Position numbers and translations under genes: made by a program. From Pseudalkalibacillus berkeleyi (lineage in GTDB: Bacteria > Bacillota > Bacilli > Bacillales > Fictibacillaceae): a DNA stretch of 64,000 nt. The DNA is taken from the NCBI RefSeq assembly GCF_021608225.1, contig NZ_JAKIJS010000001.1, positions 2,542,001 through 2,606,000 on the forward strand. Reading direction: 5' to 3'. Within the stretch, counting starts at the first letter, position 1. Each line of letters opens with the position of its first letter. The notes beneath the pieces are model-generated. The model was not told the DNA's origin, made no database searches, and worked only from the letters and a program-made list of their open reading frames with translations. Below, piece after piece: positions 53,886-62,171 of the stretch.

Positions 53886-54938
53886 TTAAATTTTCCGAGC
53901 ATTTGTCACTCTGCTAAAGAAATTTAATACTGGACGATAATTAGAGTCGACGAGACCGACTACTTCTACAACCAGTTCAATAAATATGAGCAGAATACCC
54001 ACTATAAGTAATGAGCCCCATAACGTAGTACTCTCAATCATTACTGCCGCAAGCCCAAAAATTGCACTCATTGCATAAATGATCAAAACCGTTGTTTTAT
54101 GACTGAATCCTAACCTTTGCAAACAGTGATGTAAGTGAGATTTATCAGGCGCAGATAAGGGTTTCTTTTTCACAATCCTTCTGACGATTGCAAAGAGTGT
54201 GTCAGAAATTGGTACGCCTAGAATAATGACAGGCACAAGCAATGAAAACAACGTAATGTTCTTGAAACCTAACAAAGAAATAATCGATATAATGAAGCCT
54301 AAATACAGCGACCCTGTATCACCCATAAAAATCTTGGCCGGGTTAAAATTATAAACAAGAAATCCAATTGTACTACCTAAAACCGTAAAACCGACTGCCA
54401 TTACAAAAGCATTTCCATTTACAATGGCCATTGTCGAGATGGTAATCAGTACAATAGAAGATACTCCTGCTGCAAGTCCATCCAGACCATCAATTAAATT
54501 GATTGCATTTGTTACCCCAATAATCCAGATGAGCGTAATTGGTATACTTAAATAACCTAAATCAAGGCGTAAATCAAACGGCAAGTTAATAAAATGGACA
54601 ACGACTCCACCGTGAATCATGATCCCTGCTGCAACCACTTGACCTAACAACTTTACTTTAGGAGAAATTTCAAAAATGTCATCAAAAAATCCTGTGGCAA
54701 CTATAATGGTCCCAGCTGCTAATAAAGGAATCATGTATTGTTGGTCTGGCTGAAGTATATAGAAGCCGATCATTGAACTAATATAAATAGCTAGCCCACC
54801 AAGTCTAGGCATGACCTTTGTATGAACTTTTCTTTGATTCGGCTGATCAGTAGCACCAATCCGAATAGCGAACTTCTTAATGATTGGTGTTAATATAACC
54901 GAAGATAAGAAGCATATTAACAACGTTAAATAAAGCAT
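53886..54938 (-). CDS. tagO: Undecaprenyl-phosphate GlcNAc-1-phosphate transferase TagO
   Basis: 350 residues with about ten membrane helices. Conserved loops: GFFDDIFEI (DDxxD), NAINLIDGLDGLAAG, FMGDTGSLYLGF and HLHHCLQRLG, typical of the WecA/MraY family. It starts wall teichoic acid or another glycopolymer by loading GlcNAc-1-P on the lipid carrier. The tagA and tagGH genes are in the same region. Confidence 0.95.
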   Translation of the reverse strand: MLYLTLLICFLSSVILTPIIKKFAIRIGATDQPNQRKVHTKVMPRLGGLAIYISSMIGFYILQPDQQYMIPLLAAGTIIVATGFFDDIFEISPKVKLLGQVVAAGIMIHGGVVVHFINLPFDLRLDLGYLSIPITLIWIIGVTNAINLIDGLDGLAAGVSSIVLITISTMAIVNGNAFVMAVGFTVLGSTIGFLVYNFNPAKIFMGDTGSLYLGFIISIISLLGFKNITLFSLLVPVIILGVPISDTLFAIVRRIVKKKPLSAPDKSHLHHCLQRLGFSHKTTVLIIYAMSAIFGLAAVMIESTTLWGSLLIVGILLIFIELVVEVVGLVDSNYRPVLNFFSRVTNARKI

Positions 54939-55128
54939 AATTAGGACACTCTCCTATTACATTTGGCAACAAATAAAGTCAACATTTGTTTATATACCCT
55001 TTAATTTGACAAACTAAGCCTATAATACAATACACAAAGAAAATTATACCATATAAAACCATTAAAAAATCACGAAATATATCTTTTTTTAGTATGTTCA
55101 TCTGGTGTTTTTTCTAGCTCTATACCAG

Positions 55129-56685
55129 TTATTTTTTTAAGATGTTTTTAATTCCAGGAATTGATCCAATTTCCTCATTTGATATTCCTTTCAAACGAAT
55201 AATTAAGATGAAGTAAATAACCCCACCAACCATCATACTGATAAGAGAATATCCAAGAGCTACAACCCTGCTCCACTCATCAACTGCTAAAAACAGAGTC
55301 GGTAGTCCAATGATCATCCCCATTAATATAGACGATCCAGCATGTACAATCGTTGCTCTTGAGTAGAACTTTACCCCTGTGTACTTATAAATAAAAATGG
55401 AGTTGACGATGAATAATAAAATGTATATCACGAGAGTCGAAACGGCTGCACCGATTAATCCCCAATATTGAATGAAAAGAACATTTAAGCCGACTTTTAC
55501 AATTGCACCCAAAACAATAATAAATGCGGCAACCCTGGAACGATCTAGACCTTGTAAAATGCCTGTCCCTAATACCGTTAGTGCTGTAAACACTGAACTC
55601 AAGGAAATAATCGCTAAAACACTTGAACCATTCATGTTAGTGAACAACGCTAGATTCAATGGAAGTGTCAGACTAAATAACCCTAATGCAGCTGGCCAGG
55701 ACAATAAATTACCGAGCCTCTGTGATTTCTCAATAAGGTTATTCGTCGTATGGATATCCTTTTTGGCTATACTTTTGCTGATTGTTGGAATGAGTGGTAA
55801 GACAATTGAGGTCGAGAAGACTGTTGCAATTTGAACCAAGGATAATCCTCTTCCATATAATCCATATAAATAATTAATCCCTTCTTCTGTTTGATCAGAC
55901 CATTTCAAACTGAAAGGAATCGATAATGAATCCACAACATTTATTAATGCCATCGTTAAAGCTCCAACACAAATAGGTAAAGAAATCACAAGTATACGCT
56001 TGGATGTCTTTTTAAAAATAGCTAACGAATAAGGGGACTTCACTTGAGGCTTGAAGACCGACCTTTTGAATAATATTCGCAAATAAATTAGAGAAATTAA
56101 TGCACCGATAGATGAGCCAACCATCACACCGCCAGAAACTTTTTCATTTGAGTATCCTAATTGAACCATGTAGTACGCAATTCCAATGATTAACACAACT
56201 CGAATCAATTGTTCGATGACCTGAGAGTATGCAGTCTGTCTCATGTCTTCATAACCTTGAAAGAATCCGCGATAAACTGCCATATAAGGGGCAATTAATA
56301 ATGTCAATGAGACCACGATTAGGGACAGACGTGTTTTTTGACCACCTAACATTTCTGCAATAGTAGCGGAAAAGCCAGAGATCAATAAGAAACTCACGAT
56401 CCCAAATAATGCACCAAGTATACTTGCTGTTAAAAAGATGTTTCTAACCTCTACTTGATCCCCGGATGTTCTTGCCTTTGCTATGAGTTGAGAAATGGCA
56501 ATCGGAATACCCGCAACTGATAAAATCAGAGCTGTCATATAAACAGGATAAACAAGTGAGAAAATGCCCAGCACTTCATCCCCTGCAATGTTTTGCAAGG
56601 GAATCCGAAAAATGCTGCCTAAAATTTTGGACAACAAAGTTGCAATTGTTAAAACAAATGTACTTTTAACAAGTTGATTACTCAT
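55129..56685 (-). CDS. Polysaccharide flippase of the SpoVB/MurJ-like (MOP) family
   Basis: 518 residues with 14 predicted membrane helices. Start TFVLTIATLLSKILGSIFRI and repeats such as LLIAPYMAVYRGFFQGYEDM match the SpoVB/YtgP group of Firmicutes. Substrate is unknown; position overlapping tagA by 4 nt suggests a lipid-linked wall polymer intermediate. No SpoVB-specific regulator site was seen. Confidence 0.88.
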   Translation of the reverse strand: MSNQLVKSTFVLTIATLLSKILGSIFRIPLQNIAGDEVLGIFSLVYPVYMTALILSVAGIPIAISQLIAKARTSGDQVEVRNIFLTASILGALFGIVSFLLISGFSATIAEMLGGQKTRLSLIVVSLTLLIAPYMAVYRGFFQGYEDMRQTAYSQVIEQLIRVVLIIGIAYYMVQLGYSNEKVSGGVMVGSSIGALISLIYLRILFKRSVFKPQVKSPYSLAIFKKTSKRILVISLPICVGALTMALINVVDSLSIPFSLKWSDQTEEGINYLYGLYGRGLSLVQIATVFSTSIVLPLIPTISKSIAKKDIHTTNNLIEKSQRLGNLLSWPAALGLFSLTLPLNLALFTNMNGSSVLAIISLSSVFTALTVLGTGILQGLDRSRVAAFIIVLGAIVKVGLNVLFIQYWGLIGAAVSTLVIYILLFIVNSIFIYKYTGVKFYSRATIVHAGSSILMGMIIGLPTLFLAVDEWSRVVALGYSLISMMVGGVIYFILIIRLKGISNEEIGSIPGIKNILKK

Positions 56686-57422
56686 GATTTTTCCTTAACC
56701 TTTTGTTCATTTATTTTTTTCATGAATTTAGGAATTGCCATCATTCGTCCAATTCGGGATGGTTGATTCAGCAATCTGTAGAACCATTCTAGGTGAACTT
56801 TCTGCCATATGATTGGTGCTCGTTTCACAGTGCCTGCCCATACGTCAAAACATCCGCCAACACCCATGAATACACCTTTGTCGAACTGATCGATGTGCTG
56901 GTTGATCCACTTTTCCTGTCTAGGGAATCCGAGTGCTACAAACACGAAGTCTGGCTTCAGTTGCTTGATTTCTTCTCCAATATCATTCTCTTCCCAATTG
57001 AAGTAGCCGTTATGATACCCAACAATTTCAAGGTTTGGATATGTTTTTTGAATATTTTCTTTGGCAAGTTGGATAACCTCATCCTTTGCACCTAACAAGT
57101 AAATAGACATCTTTTGTTGATTTGCCTTAGATAAGAAACCTTTCATTAAATCATAACCTGTCACACGCTCAGGAAGTGGTTGCCCAAGCTTTTCAGCTGC
57201 TTTCACGATTCCAATACCATCAGCTGTTACATAATTTGCGTGATGTAAAATCTGCATGTACGAAGAATCTTCATTTGCGTGCATGACGATCTCTGGATTA
57301 GCAGTAACAATCGATGCTTTTTTGGATTTTAAAATATGCTCATTTAAAATGTGGTCTATAAACTCATTTAATGTCGTATTTACAAATGGAACATCAAGTA
57401 TTTTTACTTTCGAAATTGCCAT
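56682..57422 (-). CDS. tagA: WecG/TagA/CpsF family glycosyltransferase
   Basis: 246 residues. TANPEIVMHANED, YVTADGIGIVKAAEKLG and FVALGFPRQEKWINQH are family hallmarks. TagA adds ManNAc to lipid-linked GlcNAc, the second step of the teichoic acid linkage unit. It precedes the flippase gene and overlaps it by 4 nt. Confidence 0.93.
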   Translation of the reverse strand: MAISKVKILDVPFVNTTLNEFIDHILNEHILKSKKASIVTANPEIVMHANEDSSYMQILHHANYVTADGIGIVKAAEKLGQPLPERVTGYDLMKGFLSKANQQKMSIYLLGAKDEVIQLAKENIQKTYPNLEIVGYHNGYFNWEENDIGEEIKQLKPDFVFVALGFPRQEKWINQHIDQFDKGVFMGVGGCFDVWAGTVKRAPIIWQKVHLEWFYRLLNQPSRIGRMMAIPKFMKKINEQKVKEKS

Positions 57423-57475
57423 GTGTTATTCTCCTTATCTTCACGATTGATTTCAAAGAATAACTTTATCATACC

Positions 57476-57513
57476 AAAAAGAGAACGCAACAAGAAATTG
57501 TCGCATTCTCTTT
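57476..57513 (-). terminator. Terminator of the SLH-glucosaminidase gene
   Basis: AGAGAATGCGACAA and TTGTTGCGTTCTCT pair (two mismatched or wobble positions), loop TTTC, then TTTTTGG on the minus strand. Confidence 0.9.
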
Positions 57514-57524
57514 CCAATTTTTAT

Positions 57525-59435
57525 TTACTTTGCAACCTTTAGTTCAGTAGTTAGATTACTGTATTTCCCATCGTGATAAATACTTGCTGCCGAATACTTA
57601 CTATCGATTGGCATTATGTTAAACCATTGTCCGTCACTACTATTCACTTCATTATTGATAATGAACGTAATGCCGTCGAACGGATACTTGTAAATAACCG
57701 AACTACCAACCGTAGTTGCTTTGTTTCTTACATTAATTGTAGATTTGTTCAATGTAACACCTAATTGGTATTTATGAAGGTCTTTCCCACCAAGGATTTT
57801 GTCTGCACGGTGCATTAAACCAGCAATTTTTTCTCCCCAGTATGGATCAGAAGCATATCTTACATTCATCCCCTTGGACTTGTTTCCGACAAACGCTCCA
57901 TTATATTTCCAATTGTCTAAGTTGAAATATTGTTGCTTAATAAATTCGTTCGCTGCACGATCAATTCCGTCTTCGAAAGAAGCAAATGTTGTTGCATTTT
58001 CTGAAGGATTGGTATCTGTTGCTCTCCAACCAAACAGATTATATTTTGATTGAGCGATTTGGCTCGTTCCCCAATTACTCTCATGGATTGCGTGCGCCAA
58101 GAAGTAAAGTGCATTAACTCCGTATTTTTGCTCTGCCTTTTTGAAATCATCACCTAAGCCCTTAAGCGGCGAAGTTGTGAAACCATTCCTTGCTGTAAAT
58201 CCTTTTTCAATAAACTTCTCTAAATCTGCAGCAGAGTAAGTTGTCTTAGAGTATAGCGGTAGATATTGGAAATACTGATACGCTTGTCCGACTTTTGAAC
58301 CAGAGCTCGTATAAAAATCATTTCCATCCCAACTATAGTACGTTTTACCCTCTTGTAAAAATGATGGTGCTGGACCAACTGCGAGCTTATCATATTTATT
58401 TAATTGTGGAACATAAATGTAATGATACAGCTCTCCAGAAGAAGCTTTGTAATAGGAGCGACCTTTTAACAATTCAGAAGGGACTAAAGTTACTTTGTTA
58501 ATATCAACATACCCTACACTTTCAGCAGATGTGACCTTAACCCAGCCATCACCTACTTCAAGAAGCTCAAGTTCTGCTCCTGAATTCACGTAAGTTACAG
58601 AGTCACCTTTGAGGCTAGTAGAAGTGTAAACAACCGTCAATTGGTTTGTATGTAAATAACCGTCTTTCACCCAAACAATCTTTTTACCTTTCATGATAAA
58701 TTGATTGTTTGAAGAAATAGCATTTTTAGCATCTGTTAACGTCTCAAATTTATCAACCTCTACTACTTCACCAGAACTATTCACTTTCGCAGTGCTATAT
58801 TCATAGTTTTTAGGTGGTGTCATGACAGTTAATAGTCTATGTATGACTACTGCTGCTTCTGCACGAGTTGTAAAGTTCTTTGGTAAATATGTTCCATTTG
58901 GATTACCATTAACAATCTTTAACGAAACAACTCGACCAATATCATCTAGAAGATCTGGATGAATATCTGCTTTATCAGAGAAAGTGACATTTCCTTCTGT
59001 GGATTCGATCGCTTTCGTCTTTAATGCTTGGTTAATGACTGCCGCCATGTGTTCTCTTGAAATGTTATTATTCGGTTTGAATGTTCCATCTGGATAACCA
59101 TTAATTATTTTTACTGCGGCAGACTTATGAATTGGACCAAAATACCATTTCTCTAACTCAACATCCTTAAATGCTTCAAAGTTAGGATCCTCTGGTAAAT
59201 CCAATGCTCTAGTAACAAATGCAGCAAATTCAGCTCTTGTTACTTTGCTATTAGGTTTGAAAATACCATTTCCATAACCATTCATAATGCCCTCATCATT
59301 TAAATACCTCAATGACTTTTCTGCCCAGTGACCAGTGATATCATCGTTTGCAGCTGAAGCATCCGGCGCTACAACTCCAAAAGACATCAAAACAACAACC
59401 ATCAGTACCCAAAACCGCCTAAACCTTAACTTCAT
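57525..59435 (-). CDS. SLH-anchored beta-N-acetylglucosaminidase (LytD-type)
   Basis: 636 residues. Signal peptide (about 1-28, ending ASAAND) and three SLH repeats (about 30-205; ITGHWAEKSLRYLNDEGIMN, YGNGIFKPNSKVTRAE). Middle region about 210-390 has SH3-like parts. A GH73-type glucosaminidase domain follows at about 405-545 (FLAHAIHESNWGTSQIAQ, with the catalytic Glu in HESNWG). A C-terminal SH3-like domain ends it. It cuts wall glycan outside the cell, held by SLH to pyruvylated polymer made by CsaB. The promoter is of sigma-D type, as for lytD in B. subtilis, so it likely serves cell separation and motility. Confidence 0.92.
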   Translation of the reverse strand: MKLRFRRFWVLMVVVLMSFGVVAPDASAANDDITGHWAEKSLRYLNDEGIMNGYGNGIFKPNSKVTRAEFAAFVTRALDLPEDPNFEAFKDVELEKWYFGPIHKSAAVKIINGYPDGTFKPNNNISREHMAAVINQALKTKAIESTEGNVTFSDKADIHPDLLDDIGRVVSLKIVNGNPNGTYLPKNFTTRAEAAVVIHRLLTVMTPPKNYEYSTAKVNSSGEVVEVDKFETLTDAKNAISSNNQFIMKGKKIVWVKDGYLHTNQLTVVYTSTSLKGDSVTYVNSGAELELLEVGDGWVKVTSAESVGYVDINKVTLVPSELLKGRSYYKASSGELYHYIYVPQLNKYDKLAVGPAPSFLQEGKTYYSWDGNDFYTSSGSKVGQAYQYFQYLPLYSKTTYSAADLEKFIEKGFTARNGFTTSPLKGLGDDFKKAEQKYGVNALYFLAHAIHESNWGTSQIAQSKYNLFGWRATDTNPSENATTFASFEDGIDRAANEFIKQQYFNLDNWKYNGAFVGNKSKGMNVRYASDPYWGEKIAGLMHRADKILGGKDLHKYQLGVTLNKSTINVRNKATTVGSSVIYKYPFDGITFIINNEVNSSDGQWFNIMPIDSKYSAASIYHDGKYSNLTTELKVAK

Positions 59436-59462
59436 TCTATTCCCTTCCTTTCTAATATTTTA

Positions 59463-59487
59463 AATCTCATAAACTAGGGATGAGATT
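59463..59487 (-). promoter_or_regulatory. Leader hairpin of the SLH-glucosaminidase gene
   Basis: AATCTCAT and ATGAGATT mirror arms, 9-nt loop, 28 nt before the ATG. No T-run, so not a terminator; a stability or accessibility element is possible. Confidence 0.45.
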
Positions 59488-59614
59488 CATAACCTAATTC
59501 AACAAAAACTGCAAAAAATAGAACAGAATAAAAATTTTGTCGTGAAACAAAAGTATCCAAATAGATATTAAATTGAAATTTATTAACTCTAGACCTTTTC
59601 TCTCCCCACTTTGT

Positions 59615-59641
59615 ATATCGGTGATAACGCCGATAAATTAA
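59615..59641 (-). promoter_or_regulatory. Sigma-D promoter of the SLH-glucosaminidase gene
   Basis: TTAA (59641-59638), exact 15-nt spacer, ACCGATAT (59622-59615): the same form as the flaG promoter. The long leader is about 170 nt. Confidence 0.75.
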
Positions 59642-59762
59642 GTGAAATCATATTTTTCCCGGTTACTTTTTTCCTTTCCATCAAAAGTATTAAAAAATAT
59701 TTCAGAATAATAGTAATAAAGTAATAGATCATATATTATCGATATTTATCAAAATTTCACAT

Positions 59763-59798
59763 AAAAAATAGCTTTAAGTCGGATGACTTAAAGCTATT
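59763..59798 (-). terminator. Terminator of the lipoprotein gene
   Basis: AATAGCTTTAAGTC and GACTTAAAGCTATT, perfect 14-bp stem, 4-nt loop, then TTTTTAT on the minus strand. Confidence 0.93.
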
Positions 59799-59810
59799 GA
59801 ATCTCAGTAA

Positions 59811-60305
59811 TTACTTTTCTTTTATACTAGTAATGTATAATGATTGACCTTCTCTGATATATGTAAAAGTTACACGTGATCCAGTCTTTAAATGATTGAT
59901 TGTCTCTTTGACATCTTCTGTAATTTGAAATGCCCGTGGCCCTTCTGCGAACATGATTTCGATTGTATGTCCATCTGCTTGACCGTTATAAACACCACTT
60001 CCTGATTGCTCTTCAGGTTTTGGCGCATCAGCATTAGGTTCTTTTACATCTTCATTAGTCTGTTCTTCTGTAGACTCTTCATCTGAGGAATTTTCTTCGC
60101 TTTCCTCTGTAGTGGTCGACTCAACTTGTTTAGACTCTGTTGTCTCACCGTCTTGACTAGATTCTGGTTCTTCCATCTTATTCTCTTGACCATCCATCTC
60201 AGTAGACGCTTGCTCTTCATTCGTTTCCGTTTCTTCTGTCGTTCCACATGCTGTTAATACAGCAATTACAAAAAGCAGCAACCCAATCCATTTCCAACCT
60301 TTCAT
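59811..60305 (-). CDS. Acidic lipoprotein, unknown function
   Basis: 164 residues from ATG 60305 with GGGGGG 6 nt upstream. The signal ends in the lipobox LTAC (VIAVLTACGTTEE). A long Glu/Ser/Thr-rich linker follows (about 20-105) and a compact C-terminal domain of about 60 residues (SGVYNGQADGHTIEIMFAEG, then GSRVTFTYIREGQSLYITSI), perhaps beta-barrel. The domain is not recognised. The linker length suits reach through the wall. It is a single gene between tagH and the SLH enzyme. Confidence 0.75.
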   Translation of the reverse strand: MKGWKWIGLLLFVIAVLTACGTTEETETNEEQASTEMDGQENKMEEPESSQDGETTESKQVESTTTEESEENSSDEESTEEQTNEDVKEPNADAPKPEEQSGSGVYNGQADGHTIEIMFAEGPRAFQITEDVKETINHLKTGSRVTFTYIREGQSLYITSIKEK

Positions 60306-60438
60306 ATCTGTACCCCCCTTATGTCTTACCAATATATTATCAGAATGTAAGACATTTGAAGATCCTTCTTTCTTCCTAACTTACAAAATTCGACATAAAT
60401 AAATTTGAGAGATGAATTCAATGATACAAATGTAACTC

Positions 60439-60486
60439 AAAAAAACAGAGTAACGTTAGCTCTTCTTAAAGCTAAAATTACTCCGT
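60439..60486 (-). terminator. Terminator of the tagGH unit
   Basis: CGGAGTAA and TTACTCTG flank inner arms TAGCT/AGCTA; TTTTTTTGAG follows on the minus strand. It lies 13 nt beyond the tagH stop. Confidence 0.85.
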
Positions 60487-60498
60487 TAATTAAAGATA

Positions 60499-61305
60499 TT
60501 ATGTGACTTTTAAATAATCTCCTCTTTGTTTCTCCATTACTTTTTGCTTGAATAGTTTTTTCTCTTTTTTCGACATAGCTTTATATTCTTTTAAGAATTT
60601 CTTATATTCTGGAAGTACGTCATCAATGTCCCCAAATTGTTTGACCTCACCAAACTCCATCCATAGGGCTTTATCACAGAAATTACTTACCTGTTTCATC
60701 GAATGACTGATGAAGAAAATGGTCTTACCCTTTTCTTTGAACTCATTCATCTTGTCTAAACATTTATCCGCAAAGGTTTGGTCTCCAACAGACAACGCTT
60801 CATCAATAACAAGAATATCCGGGTCAATTGTAACTGAAATAGCAAATCCTAATCGGGATTTCATACCACTAGAATACTTTTTAACAGGTTGATCGATAAA
60901 TTTCCCTATTTCAGCAAATTCTATGATTTCTGGTTCTAGCTTTTGGATTTCCTTCTTCGAAAATCCCAACATAAGACATTTGAGTTCAATATTTTCTCTT
61001 CCTGTTAGCTGATTGTTCAAACCAGAAGCAATAGCTATTAACGATACCTCACCTTTTGTAGTGATTGACCCGGAAGTCGGTGGGATAATGCCTGAAATGA
61101 TATTGGATAATGTAGATTTCCCAGCACCATTCACACCGACAACCCCAATCACATCTCCTTCATGTGCTTCAAAGCTAACTTTTTGAAGCGCATAAAAGTC
61201 TTCACCATATCCACCAGGAAGAATGATATCTAATAATTTATCGGATGTTTTACTGTACATTTTGAAGTTTTTTGAGACATCGTTCAGTACGACAGATTTT
61301 TTCAT
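60499..61305 (-). CDS. tagH: Teichoic acid export ATPase TagH (short form)
   Basis: 268 residues. Walker A GVNGAGKST, signature YSSGMKSRLGFA, Walker B ILVIDEALSVGD and the switch ISHSMKQV. B. subtilis TagH has a long C-terminal extension (527 residues); this form lacks it. With TagG it exports lipid-linked teichoic acid. It follows tagG by 17 nt. Confidence 0.93.
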   Translation of the reverse strand: MKKSVVLNDVSKNFKMYSKTSDKLLDIILPGGYGEDFYALQKVSFEAHEGDVIGVVGVNGAGKSTLSNIISGIIPPTSGSITTKGEVSLIAIASGLNNQLTGRENIELKCLMLGFSKKEIQKLEPEIIEFAEIGKFIDQPVKKYSSGMKSRLGFAISVTIDPDILVIDEALSVGDQTFADKCLDKMNEFKEKGKTIFFISHSMKQVSNFCDKALWMEFGEVKQFGDIDDVLPEYKKFLKEYKAMSKKEKKLFKQKVMEKQRGDYLKVT

Positions 61306-61322
61306 ACTTTCACATCCATTTT

Positions 61323-62129
61323 TTATAAATAATCCACAAAGTGATTTCTGAACCTAACATGGAGCATGGATCCTATCACGAGAAGAACCAACACGAGTCC
61401 CCAGTAATACAGGGTGTATTGAACGTTTTCTACCATGTACCAAGATGTTCCGAGAAAAGAAGCCCTGTACCCATTGACAATATAATAAAATGGATTGGCC
61501 ATCATAATATTTTGGATCCATTCTGGCAATCTTTCTGGAGACCAGAGAAATGGAGTCAAATATAACATCATCCTCATTACAGCTTGTACGATCATCTGTA
61601 CATCTCTAACAATCGTAGCTAATGTTGATGTAATTAAAGCAATTGCAATTAACAAAGCAAAAGTAGCAAAAACAAAATAGGGCAGCTGAATCATGTAGAT
61701 TGAAACCGGAAATCCAAGGAATTGCAGCATTATAAAAACTATCAAAGCTAATGCTATGTGTACATAGAACTTACCTACAATCACATAAGAAGGTATGACA
61801 CTTAATGGAAAACTCATCTTTGAAATCATTTTAATTTTCTTATAGATGGATTTGGTAGCTTCAAGAATAGCTGGATTAATGAAAAACCATAAAATAATTC
61901 CAGATAGCATCCAAGGTAAGTAAGGAATATCACCTATTGCTTCTCTTTGATATATACCATATCCAAACACGAACCAATATATAGATATTTGAATCATCGG
62001 GTTAATAACTTCCCAAAGCATCCCTAAATAATTATTGTTATTAGCTGCTTTCACTTCGTACAATGATAAGCGCCCAATTAAATAGATACTATTCCATTGT
62101 TCCTTGATAATCGTAAAGACAGACTTCAT
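61323..62129 (-). CDS. tagG: Teichoic acid export permease TagG
   Basis: 268 residues with six membrane helices. LYEVKAANNNNYLGMLWEVINP and WFFINPAILEATKSIYKKIK are typical of ABC-2 polysaccharide exporters. It forms the membrane part with TagH. It is 42 nt after the TagF-like gene. Confidence 0.93.
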   Translation of the reverse strand: MKSVFTIIKEQWNSIYLIGRLSLYEVKAANNNNYLGMLWEVINPMIQISIYWFVFGYGIYQREAIGDIPYLPWMLSGIILWFFINPAILEATKSIYKKIKMISKMSFPLSVIPSYVIVGKFYVHIALALIVFIMLQFLGFPVSIYMIQLPYFVFATFALLIAIALITSTLATIVRDVQMIVQAVMRMMLYLTPFLWSPERLPEWIQNIMMANPFYYIVNGYRASFLGTSWYMVENVQYTLYYWGLVLVLLVIGSMLHVRFRNHFVDYL

Positions 62130-62171
62130 AGAATATCCTTTCTAAGCTACCGATTACGAGAGAAACCACAA

